A stretch of 64,000 bases of DNA, from the NCBI RefSeq assembly GCF_008831285.2, contig NC_045140.1:23702131-23766130 (forward strand), written 5' to 3'. The stretch comes from Nymphaea colorata. Its lineage: Eukaryota > Streptophyta > Magnoliopsida > Nymphaeales > Nymphaeaceae. Within the stretch, counting starts at the first letter, position 1. Every line of letters begins with the position of its first letter. The notes beneath the pieces were generated by a model that saw nothing but the letters and a program-made list of their open reading frames with translations, was not told where the DNA came from and made no database searches. A program made the position numbers and the translations under genes. Below are positions 46,037 through 58,999 of the stretch, in pieces.

Positions 46037-49000
46037 GTGCATCATTGATCTCCTGCATTTCGTCAAAATTTCTCCTCAGGTCGATTTTTTGTCAATTTGG
46101 GTGCTTTAATTACCATTATTTTTACCACTTGCATCGTCATCATTTTCATCATCAGTATTAAGTTTTTGGGTGGTCGTTGTCGTCATCTTCATCAACACCA
46201 GTGCCCTCTCGTAGCGCCATGTTCCTCCCAGCCTCCCACTGTCGTGAGTCCCGTGACTGTCGCATGAATGTCGGTGTTAGACATGCAATTCACATCGCTA
46301 GGAGGGAGGGTGGGGAGAGGAACCATGCCGTCCACCGACCCCTTCGAGTCAGCTGGCATCTGAAATGACGCCGGTGGGGAACTGAATAATTTAGTGTTCG
46401 TAGGCCCCACGAGTTTTCCTGCATCTGCTCTCGTCTGCCAAAAATTGATGGTGGGGGAAATCTCTCTGCCTCCCCCCCATGAGTCGATCATGGCTTGGTC
46501 ATTGGTGGTCGTCATGTATAAAATAAAAGCTAAGCGTGGTGCTGCCTCCTCTGCTGCAGTTAGTGCCGACACTTTCCATTGTACTGAACCTCCAATTATC
46601 GACGTTTTCCAGTGGTTGCATTTGAATTCATGTGGCTCTTATTACTTTTTCCCTTTGTTTATACAGAAATGAAAACGAGTTGTTAGTGTCCGATATTACA
46701 CATGGAAACTGCAATGATAGTGATTCCACTCATCATCTGTCTTTTTGTTCAAAGTGCCCTGTAATGGAACACGTTTACTTTTCTGTTGTTTTCAAACTGA
46801 TACTACAATCTGAGTGTGGCCCTCCTTGCCAAAAAAAGATAGTTTGATTAGCGTGTAGCTCTTTTCAGTGCGGCCCCGCTTTATGCATGTAATCAACGAG
46901 AAAGCAGAACAAGAGACTGTTCGCTAGATCATTTTTTTTTGTTATGGACCTTCCATGCTTCATATGTGCTTGCTAAAGTTTTTTTTTTTTTCTTCTGTTC
47001 TCATTTCGCCAATTTCTCATCCATTCCAAAAGAAAAAGTTCTTTCCTTTTTTTTGTTTAACTTCATAAAAGTTTCCCATTTATCGCTGCTTATAGGTAAC
47101 CGAACCGGCTGTTCTTAATCTGTTACGCGCTTGATTGATCCTTATGCAGTTAATTTATTTCCGAATTCTCCTTTCTTTTCCTGCTCTTTTTACCTTGTCT
47201 ATACCCATTTTTCGTATCCTGTCATTCCACGTTCTTGGGAGCAAGCCATGTCCGAATCACATCGTATTTTGTACATAAAATTAATTTCTTACTCTTTGAA
47301 AATTTTGCAGGTGCAACGTCATTCCTCTTCACAGAATACCAATATGTGGGCATTTTCATGATTGCCTTTGCTATCTTGATATTTCTGTTCCTCGGTTCCG
47401 TGGAGGGATTCAGTACAAAGAGCCAACCATGCACCTACGACAAGGAAAAGATCTGCAAACCTGCTCTTGCCAATGCTATTTTCAGCACCGTATCTTTCTT
47501 GCTAGGTGCAGTAACTTCTTTGGTTTCTGGATTCCTTGGGATGAAAATTGCTACATATGCTAATGCACGAACGACTCTCGAGGCAAGGAAAGGTGTTGGC
47601 AAAGCTTTTATTACTGCATTCAGGTCCGGTGCAGTTATGGGCTTCCTTCTTGCTGCAAATGGACTTCTTGTGCTGTATATTGCCATCAACCTCTTCAAAT
47701 TGTACTATGGTGATGATTGGGAAGGGCTTTTTGAAGCCATTACCGGTTATGGCCTTGGTGGTTCTTCAATGGCTCTCTTTGGAAGAGTTGGTGGAGGCAT
47801 CTACACTAAAGCTGCAGATGTTGGTGCAGATCTTGTTGGAAAAGTTGAGAGAAACATTCCTGAGGATGACCCACGTAACCCAGCTGTAAGAATTCTAAAG
47901 CATTTCTTTTTTCACCATTGTTTCTGTCATCATAATCCTTTCACAGGTTTCATGCAAAGTGCTGTGTGGGATTCTTTATTTCTCGTACGATATTAATGTA
48001 AGGAAGCTCTTTTTGTGTTCAGGTGATCGCTGACAATGTTGGTGACAATGTCGGAGATATCGCTGGAATGGGATCTGATCTTTTTGGTTCATATGCTGAA
48101 TCCTCCTGTGCGGCACTTGTTGTTGCTTCAATTTCCTCTTTCGGAATCAATCAACAGTTCACGCCCATGTGTTTCCCATTGCTTGTTAGTTCCATGGGTA
48201 TTATTGTATGTCTCATCACAACACTTTTTGCAACCGACTTCTTTGAGATCAAGGCTGTGAAGGAAATTGAACCAGCTTTGAAGAAGCAACTCATCATCTC
48301 AACTGCTTTGATGACTATTGGAATTGCCCTTATTGCCTGGCTCGCTCTCCCACCATCCTTTACGATCTTCAATTTTGGTGTTCAGAAGACTGTGAAGAAC
48401 TGGTAAGCGACGTCATATTCTACTTTTATGCGATGTTGTTGCTTTGCTGTGTTAGTTCTAACGAAAGGCAATATTATTGTCACTTTGCTTTTTTCTTAGT
48501 TTCTCATTTCTTGTTATTTTGGACTGCTTATCTTTTGGCAGGGAGCTCTTCTTCTGTGTTGCCATTGGTTTATGGGCTGGACTTGTTATCGGATTTGTTA
48601 CTGAATATTACACCAGCAATGCATATAGGTACTTGTTGTAATTGATGTTCTACATCTCCTTTTCAGCCTTACTTCTTAACAAAAACTGAGAAAAAACATG
48701 CGTCAACTTATTTCCTGTGCAGCCCAGTGCAGGACGTTGCAGATTCTTGCAGGACAGGAGCTGCAACCAATGTCATCTTTGGCCTTGCATTGGGATACAA
48801 ATCTGTTATCATCCCAATATTTGCTATTGCTGTGGCTATATTTGTCAGTTTCAGTCTTGCTGCCATGTACGGGATTGCTGTGGCGGCTCTTGGGATGCTC
48901 AGCACTATTGCCACTGGCCTTGCAATCGATGCTTATGGTCCTATCAGCGACAATGCTGGTGGTATTGCTGAGATGGCTGGAATGAGCCATAGGATTCGTG

Positions 49001-50567
49001 AGAGAACTGATGCTCTTGATGCTGCTGGAAACACCACAGCTGCAATTGGAAAGGTACGACTTTCACTGCCTTTTGCTAAGACTTCTTGGGCTTTCTCAAG
49101 ATCTAATAGTCACGCTATGCTGAACTTTAATACGTCGTGATGATATCTGATGTAAAATGAAAGACGATGATCAATATTTCATAACTGAAACGAGCAAGGT
49201 ATGATATTAGATTGGTTCATTGTTAGCCAACTCATGTGGATGGCTTTACGATGTCAAGTAAGGTGAATTTTTTGGAGTTGCAAAGACAAATAACTCGTAA
49301 ATTTCTTAGCTGAACAGCGTGAAAGAGAGTTTATTGGTACCTTTAGCTTTTTTAATTTCTCAAGGTTTTGCCTCCCGTTTATGCAGAACGCTTTGTTGGT
49401 TGTTTCTTGATTTTTTCCGTTCTTTCTCATCCAGGGTTTTGCAATTGGATCAGCAGCTCTTGTTTCACTCGCCCTCTTTGGAGCTTTCGTTAGCCGTGCC
49501 GCAATTTCCACTGTGGATGTCTTGACGCCGAAAGTTTTCATTGGGTTGATTGTGGGTGCCATGCTTCCTTATTGGTTCTCAGCCATGACAATGAAGAGCG
49601 TTGGCAGCGCAGCACTGAAAATGGTGGAGGAAGTGCGCAGGCAATTCAATACCATTCCTGGCCTCATGGATGGTATTGCAAAGCCAGACTATGCAACCTG
49701 TGTCAAGATATCCACCGATGCATCCATCAGGGAGATGATTCCTCCTGGTGCACTTGTTATGCTCACTCCCCTCATTGTGGGAACACTCTTTGGTGTGGAA
49801 ACTCTTTCTGGAGTACTTGCCGGTGCTCTTGTTTCTGGTGTGCAGGTATGATCGAAAAGGTTGATTCATTGATTGCTTCAACCCGTCACCCTTCTCTTTG
49901 CACAGTCGGCAACTTTCTTTGCTCATTTACTTTCGCTTTGAACAGGTCGCCATATCAGCTTCCAACACTGGTGGTGCATGGGACAACGCCAAGAAGTACA
50001 TCGAGGTAACAATGTGAAAGATCTGCTCGTCTCTCTCCTTTTCCTATTGGAACTGCGCCCAATTGGGTGCTTTTACCTCTATGGAACAATGCTGACGTAG
50101 CATCTAACGATGCTCAGTGATTCCTTTATGCTTTGTCGCTATGTTCTTTATTGGATGAGCTGACATAGTGCCATAAGTCAGTCTGTCCTTGAAGGGCTAG
50201 ACATTGAGTGGCAATAATTTGTCAGACGGCGTTTATGGGAGCCACAGCTGTCTTCATCCTTGTAAATTTACAATCATTTTTAGTGGGTGAAGATGCATTC
50301 TGGTCATGGAAATTTTCAATTGGAAGACCACTCACATTGATACAACTACATATTTTGTGACAGGCTGGTGTCTCAGACCATGCAAGATTGCTTGGCCCCA
50401 AGGGATCAGAAGCCCACAAGGCTGCGGTGATTGGTGACACGATTGGGGACCCTCTCAAGGACACATCTGGTCCATCTCTCAACATTTTGATCAAGCTGAT
50501 GGCTGTTGAGTCTCTTGTGTTCGCCCCATTCTTTGCTACCCATGGCGGCATTCTGTTCAAGCTCTAA
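45345..50567 (+). CDS. AVP1: Vacuolar H+-translocating inorganic pyrophosphatase, type I (K+-dependent)
   Basis: Eight exons: 45345-45594, 47311-47885, 48023-48402, 48542-48628, 48723-49053, 49435-49845, 49946-50005, 50364-50567, all GT-AG and in phase, 765 aa, as expected for the family. The enzyme hydrolyses PPi to pump protons into the vacuole. Conserved features: substrate-site motif [11 protein letters not shown] at 253-263, acidic motif DNVGDNVGD at 279-287, [14 protein letters not shown], the [18 protein letters not shown] segment whose Ala marks K+-dependent type I enzymes, and the C-terminal [20 protein letters not shown]. The protein starts [17 protein letters not shown] and ends [12 protein letters not shown]; it is very hydrophobic with many membrane spans. 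Type I plant enzymes sit in the tonoplast. Confidence 0.97.
45600..45630. repeat. (CT)n tract at the start of H+-PPase intron 1
   Basis: CT and CTCG units directly after the splice donor. Confidence 0.7.
45992..46033. repeat. (AT)n microsatellite in H+-PPase intron 1
   Basis: About 21 AT units, the longest dinucleotide run seen in the window, preceded by a short CT tract. Confidence 0.88.
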
Positions 50568-51709
50568 AAGAGCAGAAAAAGAAAGGGTGACAGTTATAAC
50601 AGAGCCCGTGGTTTATCCACCCTCCCTCTTTCTCTCCTTGCTTCCACTTCATCTTTCAAGTCTCCTTTTCCTGGTGATAGTTTTCACGTTTCCTGGGCCA
50701 TGTATTCCTGTTTACCCATGTGGGTGATTTTCAGATCTATCCATTAAAGTGAGAATGAATGATGGTAAAGACGATTCCCATCCATTTTTATGCTCTTGGT
50801 TTTAGTTTCAATTAGGCTCGAGTATGTCCACCGTGTAACATCATCAATTTTCCTGGGAATATGGACAAAACAACTTTTGGAAAATGGGATTACAAGATCA
50901 CATTATTATGCTTAGGCATTATGGATTTTGGAATATCTAAAGCACGCCTTTCCTTTCCTCTTTATACTTCTTGCTTTTGACAGCTCTGCATGAATTGTCC
51001 CATTTTGGACTAAGAACGTGATGCTATGTGCGATCTGTACCCACCTTGCTCCGATTGCATTTGTCAATTCTTGAAGCTGGACGATGCAAATTGATCAAAT
51101 TGGGGTCGTTTATATATAGGAAAATTGAAATTGGTCAGCTGCCAGGTGTTGGTGTTGTTAGATGGCTAAATATTTAACTACTGCTGCAGTTTTATGTAAC
51201 TTAAACTGCCACTAAAACCATATAAACTGTTGCTGTACAACAAATAGCGTTTTTAGTATATGGTTTTTCTAACTAATGCTTTTTAGATATGTTGTCACAT
51301 TTCGATTTAATGCATTTGAGAATTTCAAAATATGAAAACATAAAATTTTGCTATAAGTTTGCTGAGAATTCAAGACGTGCCATGTGTAGTTTTTTTTTTT
51401 TTTTTCCCACGCTGTGGATTCAAATTATGTCAAAAGTCAAATCCAAATCATATTCACATTAGGGAAGCAGATCTTGACAAAAGGGACCTGCCAGATTGAT
51501 TCGACAGCTTGTTGCTTGACGACGCCGTCTCTACGCCTTGGATATTGACTCTTCCAAGTTAAAGAAATGAAGACATTGTTTGTAAGCATCTAAATCAGTT
51601 CCCAACTGGGCCTCCCTGGACAAAATGGGTTGGTTTCCAGCTCACCTTGTAGCGAGGATCTGGAGATGTACCCAACCCCAATTCACATCACACTTGAAAA
51701 AGTTGTTGA

Positions 51710-51899
51710 CGAGTTAAACAAGTTAAAAAACATAAACAAGTTCAAGAAAAACAAGTTAAACTAGTTGAGCTCGAAATTATATAGTCGAGTCTAGCTCGAG
51801 CATGTTCTATAGAGCTTGGTGCGACTTTGAGTTTTTTGAGTCAAGTCGAGTTCACGATGTCCCAACTGGAGCTCGACTTGGCTCGTGTGCAACCCTACA
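51710..51899 (-). repeat. Arm 1 of an inverted repeat pair (TCGAGCTCGA-rich family)
   Basis: Runs from GACGAGTTAAACAAGTTAA to CTCGTGTGCAACCCT. The same words occur in reverse complement at 52525-52785. Confidence 0.65.
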
Positions 51900-52524
51900 A
51901 ACACGCAACTCCATGCCAATGCCACTTCATTTATATTTTAGTTAATGTCTGTACTTAACTTGAGTCTCATATTTTCTATCTCACCTCACCTCTAGAGATT
52001 GGACTAAAAAAAGTTAATATTTACTGTTACGCATGTATAGATGCCCTTCTATGTATAAATGTTTCTAAACAGGTGCCTCTCCAACTAATTTTTCTGGCTT
52101 CGCCAATGTCTGATGTGCGGCCATGACACTCCTTTGTGAGGTGAGGTTGAGAACGAGAGATCAGTGTTTGTTCAGCCACATATTTCAATTTCAGATAAGA
52201 ATGATGAACTTGAGGTCCAGAATACTACTTCTCAATTATTTGTACCTATTTTGCCAGCCGGAGAAAATCAATGTCAGCAACGAACTGAAGTCCAAAACTC
52301 CTTGTCGCAATCGTCACACTCTGTTAGACAAAGTAGTAAATTTCGTCTGCTCAAGTGGGAATGAGCAGGTGGCAGTGAAGCTAACTTGTACTAAAGGTGT
52401 TTGACATGGCGGCCGAGTAAAAAGTTTTTTGCGGAAGGCACCAATGTAAAAGTCTCTGGCCCTTCAAAGGCATAATAAAAATAATTGAGGGGTACTAAGG
52501 GGATACATTCCGGTTATCGAAGGT

Positions 52525-52785
52525 AGGGTTGCACATGAGTCAAGGTCGAACTAGGCCAGCTCGAGTTTGGCACGACTCAAAAAAACTTGAGTTTGAACTT
52601 GGCTCGAACTTAAAAATCTAGTTCCATAGAATAAGCTCGAGTTTGACTCGACTATATTGTGCTCGAGTTTGACTCGACTATATTGTGCCGAGCTTGAGCT
52701 TGTCTCGCTTAACTCGTTTAACTGGTTCATGCTAACATGTCTTGTTTCTTTTTAACTTGTCCACTTGTTTAACTCGTACTAATTC
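52525..52785 (+). repeat. Arm 2 of the inverted repeat pair, with an internal tandem duplication
   Basis: Starts AGGGTTGCACATGAGTC and ends CTTGTTTAACTCGT, matching arm 1 inverted. Inside it (about 52634-52687), GCTCGAGTTTGACTCGACTA is duplicated in tandem, which accounts for part of its greater length. Confidence 0.65.
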
Positions 52786-53613
52786 AATATGGAAACAATG
52801 AATTTTGAGAGGCTGTATGGACAACTGCCCACACGAGCCTATGTGTAACTCGGCTCGTCCGCGCCTGTTTTGACATCAAAATCTAATGCCAACTGCGAGA
52901 AAAAGTCTGGCGCGAACCTTTCAAAGTCTGCAAGATTGACAAGGACGAAGCTTTCATCTTCCGAATTCAGACTGATGAACTCCGTCACCGTCTTCACGAG
53001 CGTAAATCATCTTCTTTACGTTTCCTTTCCAGTCAGAATCCACTTAAATGCTCCGATAAATGAAATGCTAACTCATAGTGATCCGACAGCTGGTTGACAA
53101 TTATGGGCACAGGTTTGGATTCCCTTCTTCTCAAAGTTTTTACCAGTAAAGTTTCACAGCCGTGTGGAACTCTTCTTCTACATTTTTTTATTTTATAAAC
53201 AAACCAGTTTTTTCCCTCAATCCCTTGTCAAGCTTTGCTGGCAGTGGTTTATACAACTTTTTACCGCATCTTGGCACCTTTCAATTGATCTTTTTATTTA
53301 AAAAAAAACCATCGATAAATTATGCTATATAATTTCTTGTTATCAACCTTTGTTCACTTTTAGGAGATTTGTTGAGAGAACCAAACTGCGCTCCTCCTCT
53401 TTCCTCATCATCGCGACCCAAGGTTTCTTTAAAACTTAGATGGGAAGCGGGACATCTATCAATTAGAGATAATACATCCACTGTTTGCAATGCAAAAGAG
53501 TAACGTTTATGAGAATCACACGCGACCATACTTTCACTAGCTAATCAACCCAACCAATTATACTACACCCTTTTTGTCCTCTTTTAAATTGAAAGATTTG
53601 AACTCCAATATAG

Positions 53614-54068
53614 TTAGGGATGTTAATGTATCTGATTTGATTCAGATATCTGACCGAACCGATCTGAAAAAATCGGATATGAGAAAAATTTAAATGGCAT
53701 TCGATTGGATTCGGATAAAGATATACATAAATGTTCGATTGAATTCAGATACAAATTCAGATATACATAAATATCCGATCGGATATGGATTCGGATCGGA
53801 TTCATTTTTAGATAAATATCCAGCATTTAATGATATTAAATTTTGAAAATTGGCAAAATTCGATTCAAAATTCAGATTTGGATTCGGATATAAATATAAA
53901 AATCGGATTCGAATCGGATTTGGATTGAAATTTTGGATTTTGGATTTGGATTCGGATTCGAATTTGACTTTTCTTTATACGAATTCAAATCTGAATATGT
54001 GAATATCTGAAAAAGCAGATATGATTAAGGACATATCTGATCTGAATCTGATCGATTGACATCTCTAA
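53614..54068. mobile_element. MITE-like element, copy 2
   Basis: 455 bp. The left end TTAGGGATGTTAAT and the reverse complement of the right end, TTAGAGATGTCAAT, match at 12 of 14 bases. The 6-bp sequence ATATAG flanks both sides (53608-53613 and 54069-54074). The body is a dense run of GGATTCGGAT-like words. It is homologous to the copy at 25826-26270. No ORF; the superfamily is not assignable from this alone. Confidence 0.72.
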
Positions 54069-57000
54069 ATATAGTCATTACCGGTGCATATCATTATGCT
54101 CTTACCAGTTATTACCCTTGAAGCACGTAGCCTGAGTTAGGAGATCCAGCCTCATCACCTACTAATTTTTTAGTTATTTTTAATTTCAATTTTGGTTTTA
54201 TTTTTTAAAGAAATTTACAAAAAATCACATTCAAATCAATTTATTACGGATGCATCTATTACAAGTTGATTCTTTATTCTAGTGATTCAATAAATCAGAT
54301 TTAAATCGGACAGACCCTTTATCATATCCAATTTATCAGATGTTCAATTATTTGAATTCGAGTACAAATGACTTTTCAATTCACAACCTAATCCGATCTG
54401 AAATCCCAACTGAATGGATCAAACATCTGCGTTTTGATACGTTAAGAACCGACTTTTAAAGTGTGTCTGGATATTGGAAGCTCTAATTAGCCTTATCGAT
54501 GTTGATTATCCGACCACATAAACCGAATCTAAATCTGAATCTAATCAGGTTTATTTAATTTCTGGGTCCTGTTCTTTGTCATTCAGATTTTTTTTTTTTC
54601 CGAAATTTTCCAAGGAAAACGAAGAGCCGATCAATTTCCTTGGGCAAATTTTAAAGCAGGATTAGATCGGGCGTGAGCTGTTGAAAGTCTCTTTCCTCAT
54701 CCAGTTCGGTTGTAAACGATGATTTGGTTACCTCCCTTGAATTCCAAACACGTCAATAATTTTCCCTCTGAAAACAAATCAAGATCTCACAGGACATAGA
54801 GTCTGCATATTGAGGCTGTCTTGTTTGCTAATGGGCAGCCAAGATTCGATTCCCACTGGCATCATTCCTTGCATTGCATGAGCCCAAAGAGGGTGCAGAA
54901 CCCTGAGTTATATGGTGGAATTGATTTCCACTATGTAACAATTTTAAAAAAACAATGTTATGAAAGTACTTAATAATTGATATCCATCGGATTCAGTAAG
55001 AAAATTGTACATTGAGTTTGAATCTGGAATATTGGGCAGATCCTCTTGCAATTTAAAAGCAACTTTCTGTATAAAACCTACCTAAAGGCAAGTGGATCTG
55101 TCATTCAGATCAAGGAAAACAAGATCCGATATACAGCCAGATTCAAATTCGGTAAGCAACTTGCCAATACGATTCAAATGATATTGTAAGCATCCAATAC
55201 AAAACGGCGGTGGTAGTGTGATTAATTCTAGCACGCCCTACACTAATCGATCTTAATTGAGTCATACAAGCTTGGCTCTAAATTTAAGCTCTAGACCCTT
55301 TTGAAAAATGGTCCGTATTTTTTAGACTTAAACCTGCTCTTCACCAACCAAGATTTTTGACCTGGTTTGAACGGTTGTATGGTGGTGCTATATGCTTGCA
55401 AGGTTCAAAAATAGTAATAAAACCCCTCAAATGTGCCTTCCAGGTTGTAGACATATATGGGTGTTAAGCATCTTAGATCTGACCTAAAATTCACACTTAA
55501 AATTCTTTATGCTACTTTTTGCATGAAAAGAGTTCCAACCTGAGCTCAAAGGGAAAAAGGCCTAATCTTAGATCTATGGATCATAAATTTTGAGAATCTT
55601 GCATAATAGTAGATCAAGTGCAATTAAACGCTCTCATAAATTTGGCTTTGTGTATAAATACAAAACAGAAGCTTCTTAAGGAATTGTTATGCATCAAGTT
55701 TGAATTTTCAGTTCCATTTACAGAACCTTTTTTGTTTTTTATGAAGAAAGAATCAACTCCAGTTTTTTGCATTTGCATCTGAACTTAAGAAACAAGGATG
55801 ATTAACTGCTTAGATCCATAAAACAAAGCCCGACAAGGTGCACAGACGCACACTAAGTTTTCTCACCACTCTAACCATCCAGACTGCAATTTTTCTGAGA
55901 GAAAACTCTGTCTCTGTTGTATGGGGGCTGTCAAGAAAAACATCAGAGAAGCTGAGATGCGGAGGCCTATATACACAATGAGCAATTGCATGACCAATTC
56001 AGGATGAAGCCGTCTACTGCTACTTTAGTTGCTTATATGGTTAAAGATTACATATAAAGGATTGGACAATTTGGAAGATGGTAGCTAACCATGTGAAGTA
56101 TCAATCCGGAAACTCCAGAATTTCTGTGTCGCTATTATCTTCTCGAGGAACTAAACAGGAGAGATTTGAGGGAGAGGCTGGAAAGACGGTCTGCAAAAAT
56201 AAGCAGAAAAGTATCCTGATTTCTATCATCTCCAGTTTATAGTTTTCTCTCAACATTCTGTTAGTTGATCATTCCACAAAATCCAACCATTCGATCAGTT
56301 TATTACCTTCGAAAGGTCAATTAAATTATGATATTCAACCTTCTATTGACTTCTGACATTGATCCGTGAGGGCCTCTTTGTCTGCTCCCACATTGTTAAG
56401 TCCAGGAAAGGAATCTGCCAAAATTCCAGGCCTCTTGATATTTTCACTGCAGAAACGTAACCTGACCAATATCCAGGAGGACCAAGAGTTCCTGCATAAC
56501 CAACAACCATCCTTCCCAGAGACTAACCAGATCCTCCAAAAGCCTGACAACTTTCAGGCCCATCAATACAACAAGCAGAAGCATTCTATAATCCTTTCGA
56601 ATAGAAAACAGAATCAACCACAAGAATATTGTCTTCCCATGGTGTGACTGAACATGAAACTCCTGGTGGTCATAGAAAGCTTTTCTCGTAAAAAACAAAA
56701 GAATGATAACACCACTGTTACAAGTGGAACTCTAAATTATATGCACACTTATATATCTGAAATTTTTTTTGTACTGATCTTACAAAATCCTTGGACAGCT
56801 ATAAATTCACGTTACACACGAGAGAACCGGCCCAAGGCAATCATTGACAAGCCGTTATAATCACATACTGGGAAAGAAAACGTGAATTCAACTCCTTCGA
56901 GCCAAAGAAATATGAAGGCAACGAGGGAAAGAGCACAGCATTTTAGCGACTGACAATCCACAAGTTTGGACCCTGGTCTTGTAATTTTGTTATACATTTA

Positions 57001-57649
57001 CATTCATCAGCAGATACAAACTCAATGGTTGTTCATGCTGACAATCTAAAATTTGTAATAATATGGTTGGATTTGAAGAGTAAAGGGGGATAAGACGCCA
57101 GCTTGCCTACTCAAAATCTCGCAAAATCTTATGAAAAAAACTTAATATATTTATAGGCACCCAAAAATAAGCATATAATTGTCATCCAGGCATGGGTCTG
57201 CACTTTGTGGCACTAGCTGGTGCAGAGCCTCAACTGGTGCCCAATGGAGGATACAACTATTGCTTGACATTCATATCACAAATAAGTCATTATAGCCTAA
57301 AACGGCATTGCCATCAAATAAGATATTACAGGTTTTTGGTTAATATTATGTGGTTTTGAAAACATAACCAAGTGATAAAACTCTTAAGAAATGAAACGAG
57401 AAAAGATAGAATCACTAATTAGCATCTAAATTTGTATTACAAAAGTGACCACACAAGGAGATATTATTCATATTTGTTGTATCGATGAGTACTAAACCTT
57501 ACAAGACATTGGTGTTAACCCACCCTAAATATAAACCACAACTCCACAAGATGTGCCTAGAGTAAACTCGGCGAAATTTTTCCTGGCGCAAGAGAATCCA
57601 CAGTTGATAAAGAACAACAGGCATCCATGGCGGCATTACCAAGAAGAAA

Positions 57650-58762
57650 CTAAGACTTCACCTCTTGCACATTCTTCGATTCCTTTGCATAACCGTTTTC
57701 CGGAAGGGCCGGCACCATCTTCTTCGGGAAACCATCCAACTTCCCCATGTCACCATCGAAAATCTGTCTTCTGAGTATATCATGCAAATGGCCGAACAAT
57801 TCCTTCTTCAGTGAATCGAATGCCACTTCCAACCTTTCTATCTGCTCTGTAGCGTTCACATTGTACATAAACAACCCGTAATACAGATCAAAACTGTCCC
57901 CGCACGTATTCTCCACCAAATTGAGCAGCGTCTCGTAACCTTTCGTGTTGATTGGAGTCGATTGCAACTGCAATCTCCCCAACATCCTCCCCACGGTATG
58001 CGTGATAAACTGTGTTTCGGCAGCGTGGCGGTCATGCTCTGCACACGACATCTCCACCATTCTGCATCCTTCATTGGCGAAGACTTCCAGAAAACGATCG
58101 CACCGATCAGCCCGAGCGTCCTCGTCGCCGATTCTCGTTTTCTCGTAAACGAAGGGAAGATTGGCCCAACCATTCTTCCCGCTCTCCGGCCCGAACATCG
58201 GATGCGTGCAGAGGATATCAAATTCAGGCGGCAGGATCTGAAGGAACAGTCTGCGGGGGAACTCCTTCACGGAAAGGACATCGACGAAGAGGGTACTCCG
58301 CTTCAGCCGCTGCAACGGCAGCGACCTGAGAACAGCCTCCGTCGAGATGATCGACGTGCAGAGGAGCACGACTTCCGGATGCTCCTCACAGAGATCATGG
58401 GCGTCCGAAAAGAAGGCGACGCCCATTTCCCTGGCAACGGATGAGTAATCCGATCGAGAATAAGCCAAAACGGTGTGTCCCTGTCGGACTAGGGCTTTAG
58501 CGATGAACTGGCCGAAATTGCCGAAGCCCACGACGGCAATCTTGAGCTTCGACTTCCGCTCCAACTCCATCGTCATCCGCGCCTCGTAATCGTAGGCCTG
58601 AGCGGCGTCGAGTGCCTTCACGAGGATCGTTTTCTGCCGCATTCCCGCCGACCGCCATTTATAGCGTACGGAGGAGAACGCATCGGATTGCGCGATGGAA
58701 GGGCAGAGGTGCGACTCCGACGAGGATAAGAAGGACGGCTTTAAGGAAGGAAGCGTCAACAT
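57650..58762 (-). CDS. Arogenate dehydrogenase, chloroplastic (TyrA family)
   Basis: Single uninterrupted 370-codon frame; plant arogenate dehydrogenases are often intronless. It oxidatively decarboxylates arogenate to tyrosine in the plastid. Residues 1 to about 48 are Ser/Arg-rich and low in acidic residues, fitting a transit peptide. The Rossmann nucleotide-binding loop is GFGNFG at 79-84. Further signatures: LLCTSIISTEAVL, FVDVLSVKEFP, DILCTHPMFGPESGKNGW (184-199), and MVEMSCAEHDRHAAETQFITHTVGRML (236-261). The Asp at 244 in the EHD segment may be the residue linked to arogenate rather than prephenate preference in plants, but I cannot align it here. Start chosen at ATG 58762, which gives a full transit peptide. 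Confidence 0.93.
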   Translation of the reverse strand: MLTLPSLKPSFLSSSESHLCPSIAQSDAFSSVRYKWRSAGMRQKTILVKALDAAQAYDYEARMTMELERKSKLKIAVVGFGNFGQFIAKALVRQGHTVLAYSRSDYSSVAREMGVAFFSDAHDLCEEHPEVVLLCTSIISTEAVLRSLPLQRLKRSTLFVDVLSVKEFPRRLFLQILPPEFDILCTHPMFGPESGKNGWANLPFVYEKTRIGDEDARADRCDRFLEVFANEGCRMVEMSCAEHDRHAAETQFITHTVGRMLGRLQLQSTPINTKGYETLLNLVENTCGDSFDLYYGLFMYNVNATEQIERLEVAFDSLKKELFGHLHDILRRQIFDGDMGKLDGFPKKMVPALPENGYAKESKNVQEVKS

Positions 58763-58960
58763 TGTGCCCAGGGAGAAGAAGAACAGAGTCTAGGGTCGAG
58801 GATTTCGATCGACGGCATCAATAAACAGATACAATGAAGAGAAGGAAGAATAAGGACAAGAGATACACAGATTGTACGAAAAGAGATGGAGAGGAGCGAC
58901 AAAATGGACGAGAGAGAGAAGGGCGATGTGCCCTAGAATGGAAAGAAAGGGTTTGGGGAT

Positions 58961-58994
58961 AGAGAGAGAGAGAGTCTTGGCGCTAGTATTTAAA
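58961..58994 (-). promoter_or_regulatory. GA tract and TATA-like element before arogenate dehydrogenase
   Basis: A GAGAGAGAG tract lies at about 58961-58975. On the minus strand TTTAAATA at about 58987-58994 resembles a TATA box some 225 bp before the ATG. Motif-based. Confidence 0.35.
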
Positions 58995-58999
58995 GCGTT

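Larger units (their letters stand above)
50568..57649. other. Repeat-rich spacer between H+-PPase and arogenate dehydrogenase
   Basis: The first few hundred bases should be the H+-PPase 3' UTR. The rest holds an inverted repeat pair (51.7 and 52.5 kb) and a MITE (53.6 kb). I see no supported gene; short frames at 52.1-52.4, 52.9 and 56.4-56.6 kb have no recognisable content. Confidence 0.6.

Noticed and set aside
49572-50009. 145-codon frame overlapping H+-PPase exons 6 and 7
   Set aside because: Out of frame with the conserved pyrophosphatase exons and crossing a splice junction.
57962-58444. 160-codon plus-strand frame
   Set aside because: Antisense to the arogenate dehydrogenase coding sequence, arising from its GC-rich codons.
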